From Ilex aquifolium (Eukaryota; Streptophyta; Magnoliopsida; Aquifoliales; Aquifoliaceae), in NCBI GenBank assembly GCA_951799425.1, contig OX637404.1, positions 24,920,045 through 24,984,044 on the forward strand: DNA of 64,000 nt, read 5' to 3'. This document shows positions 1 to 10,451 of the stretch, in pieces; position 1 is the stretch's first letter, and every line of letters starts with the position of its first letter. Under the pieces are notes generated by a model. It did no database searches. It was not told the DNA's origin and was given only the letters and a program-made list of their open reading frames with translations. The position numbers and the translations under genes are program-made.

Positions 1-255
1 AATAATGTACTCAAATAGTTCGATGAGTTGTCTACTTCAAGTTGTTCTTCCGTTTGAAGGAAAGATAATGAGAACCTTTTAGACTTGATCGGTACTTACT
101 TGACAAGAACATGCTGTTAAAAGGCAATAAAATGGACTCTGCTGTCCAGAACTGCATTAATAGTTGTAATGTGACAATTCTGTTTTGTAATCTTTATGGT
201 CTTTCTGAAATTATAGTACACTAGAGGACTCAATGTTTCATGTTAATACCTATAG
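1..255 (+). other. Intron of the raffinose synthase gene (3' portion)
   Basis: This stretch is non-coding in all frames and runs to the acceptor CCTATAG just before the GDDFWC exon. It is best read as the end of an intron whose donor is outside the window. Confidence 0.6.
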
Positions 256-1345
256 GAGATGACTTTTGGTGCACTGATCCATCTGGTGATCCAAATGGGA
301 CTTTCTGGCTACAAGGGTGTCACATGGTGCACTGTGCCTACAACAGCTTGTGGATGGGGAATTTCATACACCCTGATTGGGACATGTTCCAATCTACACA
401 CCCTTGTGCTGAATTCCATGCTGCCTCTCGAGCAATTTCTGGAGGACCTATCTATGTAAGTGACTCTGTTGGAAAACACAACTTCCAGTTGCTTAAGAGC
501 ATAGTGTTGCCAGACGGGTCAATCCTACGATGCCAACATTATGCACTTCCTACTAGAGACTGCCTATTTGAAGACCCATTGCATGATGGGAAAACTATGC
601 TCAAGATTTGGAACCTCAACAAAGTAAGAAATTCTTCTGAAAATACTTCTTTTAGATGGTTTCACATCCATTAGACTATGGAGGTTAATGCATAGCAGAG
701 TGCACCTACTACTGTAAATTTAGTGAAAATCCATCAACCATTATACTGACCCAGTGTTGTTTTGGATTGTATTTGACACAGTTTACTGGGGTTCTCGGGG
801 TCTTTAACTGCCAAGGGGGTGGATGGTGCCCCATATCACGACGAAACAAAAGCGCCATTGAACTTTCAGTGACTCTGAACTGTTTGGCCAGTCCTAAAGA
901 GATTGAGTGGAACAATGGAAAGAACCCAATTCCCACAAAAGGAGTGGAGTTATTTGCTGTGTACATGTATCAGAAGAGGCGGCTACAGCTCTTGAAGTCA
1001 ACAGAAAACCTTGAAATTTCCCTTCATCCATTTAACTATGAGCTTCTGACAGTTTCTCCTGTGACAGTACTAACAAGAAATTTAGTTCAGTTTGCACCTA
1101 TTGGATTGGTGGACATGCTCAACACTGGTGGTGCAATTCAGTCACTAGTCTATGATGATCATGAAAATTCAGTAAGAGTAGGGGTAAGGGGAAGTGGGGA
1201 GATGAGAGTTTTTGCATCCGAGGAACCGATATGTTGCCGGGTAAATGGAGTTGGTTTGGATTTCAGTCATGATGATCATATGGTCACAATTCAAGTTCCA
1301 TGGTCTAATTCATCCAAATTATCTGTAATTGAGTACACATTTTGA
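256..1345 (+). CDS. RFS5: Raffinose synthase (galactinol-sucrose galactosyltransferase), 3' part
   Basis: Partial gene; the 5' exons lie outside the window. Two exons are inferred: 256-623, entered after an AG that splits a Gly codon, and 782-1345, which ends in TGA. They join in frame at NLNK/FTGVLG. The family moves galactose from galactinol to sucrose to make raffinose in the cytosol, for carbon storage and stress tolerance. The visible ~310 residues are the C-terminal part of a protein usually near 780. The first exon carries the raffinose synthase signature GDDFWCTDPSGDPNGTFW, then HCAYNSLWMGNFIHPDWDMF and the AISGGPIYVSDSVG block. The last exon holds FNCQGGGW and the C-terminal beta domain ending in VIEYTF. 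Similarity by eye is to the RFS5 group rather than to stachyose synthase, but the N-terminal half that would settle this is missing. No frameshift is seen. A Mutator-type element starts 280 bp after the stop. Confidence 0.9.
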
Positions 1346-1625
1346 ATTTTAAAGTACAGAGGGAGATTCCCCTGTCCAAGATTTGTGAATCACTGTGTGT
1401 AAAAGTCATTAAAGCTTGTGTAATGAAGTGTCTTCATCCCAACAAAAGAATTAAGAGAAGTGTGTTTCATGGTCTCTTCCTTCTCTTCCTTTTTCTTTTG
1501 GCTGTTGTTCTGGAGAATGACAGCCTTTTCCATGAAAAGTAATGGCTCTAAAAAATATTGCCCTTGGTATTGGAAAGGGAGGAGAAATTACCCTTCTATC
1601 TTTTATTCCTTGGTGAATAGAATTA

Positions 1626-2352
1626 GGGTGGGAATAGTCCCACCCCACAACTATCTATTTTCACCCCATTTAATTTCTTATTATCAAACTATTAAACCCA
1701 TCCCATACTATACATACCCTTTTAGTATATCATTCAACTTGCAATCATCACCCAATTAAAAAAAAAACTTTAATCATAAATTATTCTCACCTCCATATTT
1801 TCTCACACTATATGTAAATGGGTGATTAGCTCATGACCATCAACAAATTTATATGCTCAGCATTTCATCTCAAACATCTTATTAGTTCTTAGATTTCTTT
1901 TTTCTTTAATTAATTGTTCTACTCCTTTGTATCATAAAACTTGAACACACACACACACATATATATATATACAGACATAAATATAAACCCTAAATAAAAA
2001 ATTATTAAACTTGACGGAGATACCAAAACGCAACAATAAATATTGAAATCCACACAACACACATGAAATCAAACAAAAAATTAAAGTGAGAAGTAGTATT
2101 AATCTATATCTCACTAGAGAAATCCATATTGGAAAAACACTTTTGTGTAGATTGTGTATGAGATAAGATAGTGAAAGAAACCTCAGATGTGAGAAGATAT
2201 AATATGAGCTTACTTATTAAAGGATTGTGTATAGAATGAGATTAATTTACTTACAAATGAGGTGGATATATAAGAGGTGACTTAGTAGTTTGATAATAAG
2301 AAACTAAATGTGGTGGGAATGGATATTTATTAGGGTGGGAATAGCCCCACTC
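1626..2352. mobile_element. Non-autonomous Mutator-type element, 9-bp TSD
   Basis: The flanks carry a perfect 9-bp direct repeat ATAGAATTA (1617-1625 and 2353-2361). The ends form an inverted repeat of roughly 90-100 bp: the left end starts GGGTGGGAATAGTCCCACCC, and the complement of the right end reads GAGTGGGGCTATTCCCACCC. Further in, both arms share TTTCTTATTATCAAACTA. A 9-bp TSD with long arms is typical of Mutator-like elements. The interior is AT-rich with a short CA/TA microsatellite (1945-1971) and has no transposase. The element lies 280 bp after the raffinose synthase stop, possibly in or next to its 3' UTR. Confidence 0.85.
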
Positions 2353-2677
2353 ATAGAATTAATGGTCAAATTTTTATGCTCATCCTCAATATTAAATGAA
2401 AAATGTTATTTAGACATAATTTACTGACTTAGTATATTACAATCATTGAATTAACAGCAGATTCTAATTAATACTGAACTCCACTCTTAATACAATTCAT
2501 AGGTCAACAAGTTTGGTTCAAGTAGTATTGCTGATTTTTAATAATTTTCCATTGAAGGTATCGAAAAAAAATATTCTTCAATTGCACTAGAAAAGAAAAT
2601 AAGTTTAAACACAATGAGAGGCGAAAAAAATTTGGTTTAGGGTAAGGTATATCATTTATAAGATTTCATTTACATTT

Positions 2678-4317
2678 GGGTTAATCGCACTTTGCCCCAG
2701 AATATGCACAAATTTTCACTTTGTACCTTCAAAGACTCAAATTCTCAATTTGTACTCTCAATATGTCAAAAACGATGTAATGTGCACAAGTCCTACACGT
2801 CTGTTTAATTTGCCATCAAAAAACCCAGCACACAACTTGCACATAAGTCTTGTAGGGACTGAATTGTAAAAACACTTCTCTTTTTCCTCATGTGACTAAC
2901 ATGATAGCTATTTGCTTGATAAACCCCTTTCTCATTCTTAGAAAAACACACAATCAAGGTTGCTAATGATATACCCCTGAACATGATGCACCATTTTATG
3001 GTAAAGGGTTTTTTTTGTTTCCATCTTGATGGTCCAAGTTTCATGGTGTGCATGATCTTTTCTTGCTTTTTATATGGTTGTTTTCAAAGTCATAGTATAT
3101 TCTTTGTGTTTGTGTGGGTCAGTGAGTTAATGTTGGTTGGGGGTTTTCATTTGATTACTTCGTTCTTTGTGCTTGTGCAGTCTTTGATTTATTGTTTGCA
3201 TGCATCTTTGTTGTGTTTGGTATTGTTGATTGTGTGGTGTTATTTTTTTTTACAAAAAAAGTTTGATTTGTTTTGTCAGCAGCAAGCTATGAGATTTGTG
3301 TGATTTAAGTTTTATATTCATTACAATCCATTTTCGTTACAACAGAATATCATTACAATACTTAAACACTAGAGAACTATGCCATAAATCATTACATCTA
3401 TTTTCATTGGTTTCACTACTCTTACCATTTTGAAGCTCTCCATCAACACCATCTACAGAGGTGTCACTCTTATAGCAACAAATTAGAATCATTAGCAGCC
3501 AAGAACCAACCAAACAGACCCACAATATTTTCGATCTTCCTCAGTGTCTCCAAGTTTGTTACACAGCACAATAAATTGTGTATTATTTGTCATGCTCGGA
3601 TACACATAGGTGGATCAATCCAAGCAAAATAGCCAAATGGACAACCTTCCTACATGTGCAAAATACAAATATTTGTTTAAAATACATGATTTTTTTGAAA
3701 AATATAATAATTTCAATTTTGGTGAAAATGTGCAAAGAAAATTCCGAAAAAAATACTTTTTGAAAAAAAAAAATCAGTTTAAAAAGAACAAGCATAATCC
3801 ATAATGTGTGAAAAATGGGTGAGTAAAAATGGTATGAATGTCACATCTACTTTCATCAACTGCAAGAATGTTGCTAAAATTCTAATGGGATATGAAGTTG
3901 TAGGTACTACATAATTGTCACAAGCCCTAAACATCCTCCCAGGGTTTAGGTTTGTCCATGAGGTCTTCATTGGCGCCTTTCGTCCCTTCCATTTTCAGCT
4001 CTGGTTTTATCTTTTTGTCTTTTCCAAATTTTCCTTTCTCTTCTTTCCTTGCATAACAGACCTTCTCTGATCAGTCAACCCCCTCTTATACGAGGAAAAA
4101 GGTAAGCCAACATCGATTTGGTGCCAAAGGAGGGTGTTTCTACAATTCAGTCCTTGTAAGACACACATGCAAGTCGTGTGCAGAGTTTTTAGATGGCAGG
4201 ACCAGTGCACATTGCATTGTTTTTGACACATTGAAGGTGCATATTGAGAATCCAAGTTTTTTGAGGGTGAAAATTAAAAATTTGGCCATCTTTTAGGGGA
4301 CAAAGTGCGATTAGCCC
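2678..4317. mobile_element. Mutator-type element carrying a decayed GRF zinc-finger gene
   Basis: The termini are GGGTTAATCGCACTTTG and, at the right end, the complement of GGGCTAATCGCACTTTG. The inverted arms stay alignable for about 200 bp, through blocks such as GTGTCAAAAACAATGCAATG (right arm, complement). The flanks TTTACATTT (2669-2677) and TTTACAGTT (4318-4326) match at 8 of 9 positions, as expected for an old 9-bp TSD. The interior holds remnants of a minus-strand GRF-type zinc-finger gene, annotated separately. No MULE transposase domain is recognisable in 1.64 kb, so the element depended on another copy for movement. Confidence 0.85.
3337..4000 (-). pseudogene. GRF-type zinc-finger protein remnant inside the Mutator-type element
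   Basis: On the minus strand, 3779-3970 encodes KTSWTNLNPGRMFRACDNY, which matches the GRF zinc-finger core (TSWT..NPGRRF..C..Y). Just upstream in the same frame, APM directly precedes KTSWT, but the place of the family's first CxCG cysteines reads WKG behind a stop codon, so the finger looks broken. Farther along the minus strand, 3337-3525 encodes a hydrophobic segment (VCLVGSWLLMILICCY), resembling the C-terminal membrane segment of small plant GRF proteins such as the At4g04775-like group. A true gene would need splicing between the two pieces. The link between them is inference; the finger motif is clear. Confidence 0.55.
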
Positions 4318-4770
4318 TTTACAGTTTTACTGTTAAAAAAAGAAAAAGGTTTTTGGACCTAAGCAAATGGCTTGTGGTTCACGGGCTGGTCCATTAATCT
4401 AACAATGCCCATCAGGACATGGGTCGGTTTGGCCCTTCATCAGGTCTGCCTCGTCACCTGATGATATGTGAGCAGGCCGAAAGCAAAGAATCCTAATTTT
4501 TGGACTATTAGGTCCGTTAACTGACGCGGTTAAAGCCCCTGAAGGTAGCCCAGTAACTTAGCCCGAAATGGAAACAACCCTGCCCGACCCATTGTCCAGA
4601 CATGGCCCAAACAGGTTACTGTTTGGCCACTGAGACTAGTGGTTGTACTTGTACCTGTAAGTCTATTGCCTTCTGCTTTTTGGTTACTTCTCAAGAGCAG
4701 CGTACCAGAAGAAGAAGAGACCCAAGTTGTAGTTGCATAGAATTTGATTTATGTCATATATGTCAAACCA
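4318..4770 (+). promoter_or_regulatory. Upstream region and 5' leader of the FLOE-like gene
   Basis: This non-coding stretch between the Mutator-type element and the FLOE-like start codon is richer in GC than its surroundings. It has several GGCCC/GGGCC words, like the site II (TGGGCY) boxes of broadly expressed plant genes. No clear TATA box was found. Some of it may derive from older transposons. Confidence 0.35.
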
Positions 4771-7700
4771 ATGAAGACCTCAGAGTTCATGGATAAGCAG
4801 ATAACAGAACTTTCTATCTCCCAAACCAACGATTTCTCTCACTTCTCTAGCCTTCTGGAAGGCAGTGACGAAGAAGATGATGATTATAATCCCATTCGTC
4901 CCCTCGGGCCTTCACAGTCTCAGCTTTCTACTCTCAGAGTAAGATCTGGGTATTTGTGTGTGCAGCATAGGTGTGAGTGGTGGTCTATCTGTGAATCTCA
5001 TGTGACTACATTTTTCTACTTACTTTGTTTGAATAGATGGGTGTTGTAGAAATTAATTGGGGTTTTTATCTAGGATGATGACTTTTGGGTTCTTGATGTT
5101 AGTTAGTAATTGGGTGAACTGATCGTTGATGGGTTGAACTTATTGGTAACTGGGGTTCCATTTGTGCTCTCTCTCTCTCTCTCTGCGGGGGTGGGTAGGT
5201 GTGCCTGTGATAGTGGTGTTTCAGTAATGGTTTAGTCTTGAGCTCTGTTTTTTGGGTCCTAGTATTGAGCTCTTATAATTTGGTGAAATTTATTTGTGTT
5301 AATGTGTTCAAGCAGTAGTTGGTGTCCAAAGAAAGTTGTTTGCTATATTGCACTGATAATTTCCAGGTGTGGGGGATTGGATGATGATGCATTTATAATC
5401 ATAATTCCTTTAGCTGAATTTAAGCTCTATTCATGTAGAAACCAGGTTTGAAGCCAAAATTCATTCACTTATACCGCCCCTCAACCACCAACCCCTCCTA
5501 GCAGGCAGTTTTCTTCCTTATTGTAGTACTTAATATGATTATTTGTGGAGCTGCATTCCTCTACCATTTGATTTCATTCGTGGTCCTTGTTACTGAGATA
5601 ATATCATCAACTCTCAAACCCATTGGAGCCACATGTAATAGATTTTTGTGAGTTTGCATTTAATGTTAAGTTGGACATCCAAGTTTACTCTGCTTCCTCT
5701 ATCCATCTGTCTCATTGAGCGATTCCATATTGAGGGTGGATAAAGGGTTTAATTAAATCACTATAGATGGGTTCCAAGAGGTGTTCTGAGCTTGAAATTT
5801 CTGCTGAGGCGGCGTATGCTTTTTGGTGTCACTTATATGCTTTCTTCAAGTTGTTTTACTGTTGTTGATGCCTTCCTTTGAGTTGTTCTTCATGTGTTCT
5901 TGTGCTTCTAAAGAGCTGTTTCAATGATGCATTCAGAATTGCAGTTCTATGGACCGAATTCAATCTGTTGAAGCTGCCCAACAGGAAATCAGGAACTCCT
6001 ATGATGTAGCGTTAATTTCCAATATTGACCGGAAAATGAAGGAGCTTTTTGACAAACTGCTACATTTGATAGAGGATCTTAGCCTGAGACTCTCCCAGAT
6101 GGAGACTAAAACACACCGGCTTGAGAATGCCATGGATGATCTAAAGGTCTCTGCTGAATATAATTATGGGAGGACAGATGGAAAACTGAGGCAGTTAGAG
6201 AATATTCTCCGAGAGGTATATTTCACTTTTGTGATGCTTTCATAAATTATCATGTTAGTATTGATCATCATTGCATTAAAACAATTGAAATTAACAAGAT
6301 TTGAATTTTGTGAAGCTGCAATTATGATATTTCCCTGCATAATTTTTTGATGGACACCTTCAGTTTTCCAGTGGGTAAGACCAGAGGAAAAGGAAGTTAT
6401 GCTAGTTGGCCTAAGAATGGTGTTAGGGATACCGAACCACAGTGCTGATTTTTGAAGGGAAAATTAGGCTATGCAGTTGAACTGACATGATTCCAACTGG
6501 GATGCATCCCTCAATTTTAATCCAAGAATGGACCAACTTCACTTCAATGGGTGGACAATAGTTTGGTTCTCTGGCATATTTGTTGCATTTCTTCGTTTGA
6601 GGTTGCAGAACTGACCTGGTTGTGTTATTAAAGGGTATAGAATCAACCTGCACCTCTTTGAAGGGAAACTTAGGTCATGCAGTTGGATGTTGGAACTGAT
6701 TGCAACTGGGATGCGTCTCTGGATGTTTGCCCAAGAACCGACCAACCTGACCTCAGTGGGTGGCACTGGTTCAGTTCTCCTGTTAATTTGGTCTAGTTCT
6801 TGGTCTGAGGTTGGAGAGCTGACCAAATTGCTTCACTTTTAGGTTCACTTACTAGTAAACCCGGGACTACAGACAAAAATCCCTACCCATCTGAAATGTG
6901 AATTTTTGTTATAGTGAATCAATTATTTTTTCTAGATGTCATGTCATAATATTTCATTGAAGGATCAAAATTATTTTGTTTTGGTGTATATTTTTGGCCA
7001 GCTCAAAAGCAAAAACGTTTTTGAAACATCTCGAAAACATAGTGGAAACAGAGAAAGATATCGAAAATTTGCTCTTGAAACATTGGCTGAAACATCCGAA
7101 ATACCTTGAAAGGTGAAACATTCCTAACCTTGAAATAGAAGAATTTTGAAATTGAATCACACTGGTTCGTTCTGGTTTCCCTTAAAAACGAAATATTTTA
7201 GTCGTTTCGGTGAAAATGAAACAAAACATAATTTTCATCTGTGATTTCAGTTATAATAGTGAAACAAGACTTCACACATCAAATCTCATATATGGTTCAT
7301 CCGCATAGAGTTTAACCTCTTAAGATTAGTTTACTGTCATTATTAGAAAGATGCCGAGGATATTATTGTTATGCAGTACTGTTGTAATCTACTGTATGGT
7401 AATCGTATTGTGATCCACTGTGCAAGGGGGCCTGATTAATATTGTATTTGGTCTCTTACAAATTGTTATTAGTCATGATGGAAAGCCCATGTTACTTAAA
7501 ATTGAGCAAATTTTGATTGATATCCTAACAATCATTTTCAATGGTTAAATCTCTTGCAAAGCGGGAATTGAGGATCTTTTAGTCAAACCCATAGATTATT
7601 TTCCCACCCTTAAGTGACAATAAGCAATATAAGCAATTTCGTGCAGGTTCAAGATGGTGTACAGTTTTTAAGAGACAAACAAGAAATAGCGGAAACTCAG

Positions 7701-8759
7701 GTTCAGCTTGATAAGCTTCAAGTTTCAAAGGGTTCCCTACAATCGGGAAACAAAAGCACTGCTAAATCAGCACAGCAAGAAACATCAACTTCTCCTCAAC
7801 AGTCTCACCCACCAATTCTGAATTCTGGTACTCCTCCACTTGATCATCCTGCTCTCCCCCCTAATATCTCAACTGTTCCCAATCAAACTACATTCCCATC
7901 TGCAGCATCTGTACTAGCACCAGTTTCTACCCAAATCCCCCAGAACCAAATCCCTCCTATGTTACAGCCTGAATTTTTCTACCCCCCACCTGGGCAAGCT
8001 TCACAAAACCTTTATCAGCAATATGATATACCTGCAACACAGCTGACACAGCCACTGCCTTCAGCGCCTTACCACCCATATCAGCCGGCCCCTCAACTTC
8101 CTCAAGTCTCACACTCTCCCCAACTGCCGCAACTGCAGCTACCTCTTGGTGCATTTAATCCTCAGAACCATCCTCCATCAAGCTATCTATGTGAACAAAG
8201 GTCGTACCTGACATCCCATAGTTACACCCCAAGAATTAAGGGTTCCTCCTTTCAGCCGGCCGGTGGGGCACCCTCCCAGAATTTCCACATGGATTCCTCT
8301 CAGGCTATGCAGAGTCAACACTTGAGGAGGTCTTACTCGGAGCTTCCTGCCAGGTATACTCAGACACCTGAGCCTGCTGAGTTCAATGAAATGCATCCTT
8401 ATGGTGGATCTTTTTCGCACTCCAGTAGTTCAACCATGAGACCCTTACATCGCTTTACTTCCTCGGTCATGGGTGATGGAATTGATTATGAACGACCCCC
8501 AAAAGGCCCGATGTTACCATATGCACTGCCTACTGCCTCTAGTGTGGACGGTGGATCAGGTTCTGGGACAGCTGGAAACAGGCTTCCTATTGATGATGTT
8601 GTTGAAAGGGTTACAGCCATGGGATTCCGGAGAGACTTGGCAAGAGCAACAGCGAGGAAATTGACTGAGAATGGACAGTCGGTGGACCTTAATGTGGTGC
8701 TGGATAAATTGATGAACAATGGGGATGGACAGCAGCAGAAAGGTTGGTCAGACAGATGA
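4771..8759 (+). CDS. FLOE1: FLOE-family (DUF1421) prion-like protein
   Basis: Three exons are inferred: 4771-4938, 5937-6215 and 7647-8759, all phase 0, giving 519 residues (Arabidopsis FLOE1 is near 500). The start is the ATG giving MKTSEFMDKQI; the codons before it add nothing family-like. The protein begins with an acidic segment (residues 1-56, with GSDEEDDDY). A coiled coil follows (about 57-165, heptad-rich, LFDKLLHLIEDLSLRL). Then comes a long Pro/Gln/Ser-rich low-complexity region (about 180-440). The C-terminal DUF1421 module starts at RLPIDDVVERV and contains a UBA-like MGFRRDLARATARKL and VDLNVVLDKLMNN. FLOE1 forms water-responsive condensates in Arabidopsis seeds and influences germination. 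The domain order supports the same class here; which of FLOE1-3 it matches best is not certain. Confidence 0.88.
6440..6835. repeat. Diverged tandem duplication in intron 2 of the FLOE-like gene
   Basis: Two blocks of roughly 180-200 bp follow each other (about 6447-6625 and 6655-6830). They share, in order, TTTGAAGGGAAA, CATGCAGTTG, CAACTGGGATGC, AACCGACCAACCTGACCTCA and TGAGGTTG with substitutions and small indels. The duplication looks old and has no reading frame. Its function is unknown. Confidence 0.6.
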
Positions 8760-10126
8760 TATGAATCTTAACTCCTTATGTTTGGTTTCATTGTATACTA
8801 GTTTCGGTGTATAATATTACAGTACTTGTGTTTGGTAGTAACATATTATGGTAATCGTTTGGTTGTATAGTAAGATCAAAAGCGAGAAAGCTAAAACCGT
8901 GCCATCTTTAGCCCCAGCTCTATCTCTTGTTTTGGTTTTGTGCCCTTTAGGCATCTCTTAAGGGATGACTTGTATCTTCCTTTCTGGTTTGACACCTCTT
9001 TGAAACCGAAAAAAGAGACCTTAGGTAGTGGGCATACCTTTAACAGCTATATTCAAATGTGGTCGCTTAGGTCACGAACCGCGAGCAAGACTATTTCGAA
9101 GTTAAATAGCAGAATTTGTGGGATGATATAGATATGTGATATATAATAATGTGTTTATGAACTCTTATCGTAGTACATTTCTATGCCAATCTTTTGTTGT
9201 TTACTTTTGGGCTATTGGCATGATCTCTGTGGCAAAATATAAACTCAGTTTTTATACAAGATTTTACATTGTAGACTCGTTTTGGCATGATCCTAAACCG
9301 GATTGTGTCCAAAGGAAAGAACATCGTTCACAAATAATACATCCGAAGAGACTAAAAACATGCAAAAATCAGGTCTAGGTGCACAAGTGCATGCACTGCG
9401 CAAGGAATCCAAAACATGGCCATCTTATTGACTTCCAGATCACCAGGAGCTATCTAGAAATAGGTATGACCATCCCAAAGCTGATGCAAAAGGCTGCTGC
9501 CTTGGATTAGCCTATGAGTTTTTCTGCAAAAAGGCATTTGCTTTGCAGGGAAGACTGGTCTAACAACATCATCATCTAGTTTCAAATCATCTTCTACATC
9601 CAGGAAGGTTTAGAGATCTCAGTACAATGATTCAAAGTATCTTATGTTTTTTCTTTGGCCAGTGATCAATTTTGCCCGATGATCTGACCTATGTCAATTC
9701 TGTGAAATTGAATATGAGAAAGAGCCAGGGAATGAAAGCCATAAAATGATGTCCACTTGACATCTAGTTAAGGCTTAGATGACATAGTTCTTGTTGTAAA
9801 GCAGCCTCTGGTGTTTTTTTTCTTTAGCTATAAGGTATTCAGGTTTGTGCCGACTACTCCATTAAGTTTGGATACTGGCCACCATAGCTTGAATGTGTTT
9901 AGAACATGTTTCCTAAGAAACAAGGGTGACTGATTTTTAGAAGGTATGAAAAGCGTTGAACCTAAGACATCCAATATACTGCGTAGATAAATTGTTTTTT
10001 TGTATTATATTTGTTGGCCAATTAGTGCACGACCCCCTAATTTTCTGAAATTATCTTTTGGCCAAAGATAAATCACCTACACATTCTGATCTATATGACT
10101 GTATGGCAGTCAGGCCTTTGCAAGAG
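8760..10126. other. FLOE-like 3' UTR and intergenic DNA
   Basis: The first few hundred bases probably hold the 3' UTR of the FLOE-like gene. The open frames here (8940-9131 and 9136-9378) have no family features. No gene or clear repeat boundary is seen. Confidence 0.4.
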
Positions 10127-10451
10127 GGACTTGATTACGGTACCCAAAAAAATAAATTTTGTACCATACGTCTAAAATTTACTATTTTAATAGGTGTTTA
10201 TAATTTTTATGGGTCATTTTACAACTAAAAATTTATTATTTTTGTGGGTGAAATATCACTGTTATGAATATTTTTACCACTATATTTTTTGTACAAAAAA
10301 AATTACCACATTTGTTGGTATTTTTATCACTATTGTGATAATTATTTTTATCACTTTTTTCGGTCTCATAACAATAATAAAAATATCCACAAATATAATA
10401 AATATCAGTACGTACCAAATTATTATTTTTTTCGGTACCATAGGCAACTCC
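10127..10451. mobile_element. Mutator-type MITE, copy 1 of a two-copy family
   Basis: A perfect 9-bp direct repeat TTGCAAGAG flanks the element (10118-10126 and 10452-10460). The ends are GGACTTGATTACGGTACC and, as complement of the right end, GGAGTTGCCTATGGTACC. The interior is built from short units such as ACCACATTTGTTGGTATTTT and contains no transposase. The same ends and interior motif recur at 35922-36330, so this is one family. Confidence 0.85.

Noticed and set aside
2983-3303. 106-codon hydrophobic plus-strand frame inside the Mutator-type element
   Set aside because: T/G-rich composition, no family; the recognisable gene remnant is on the other strand.
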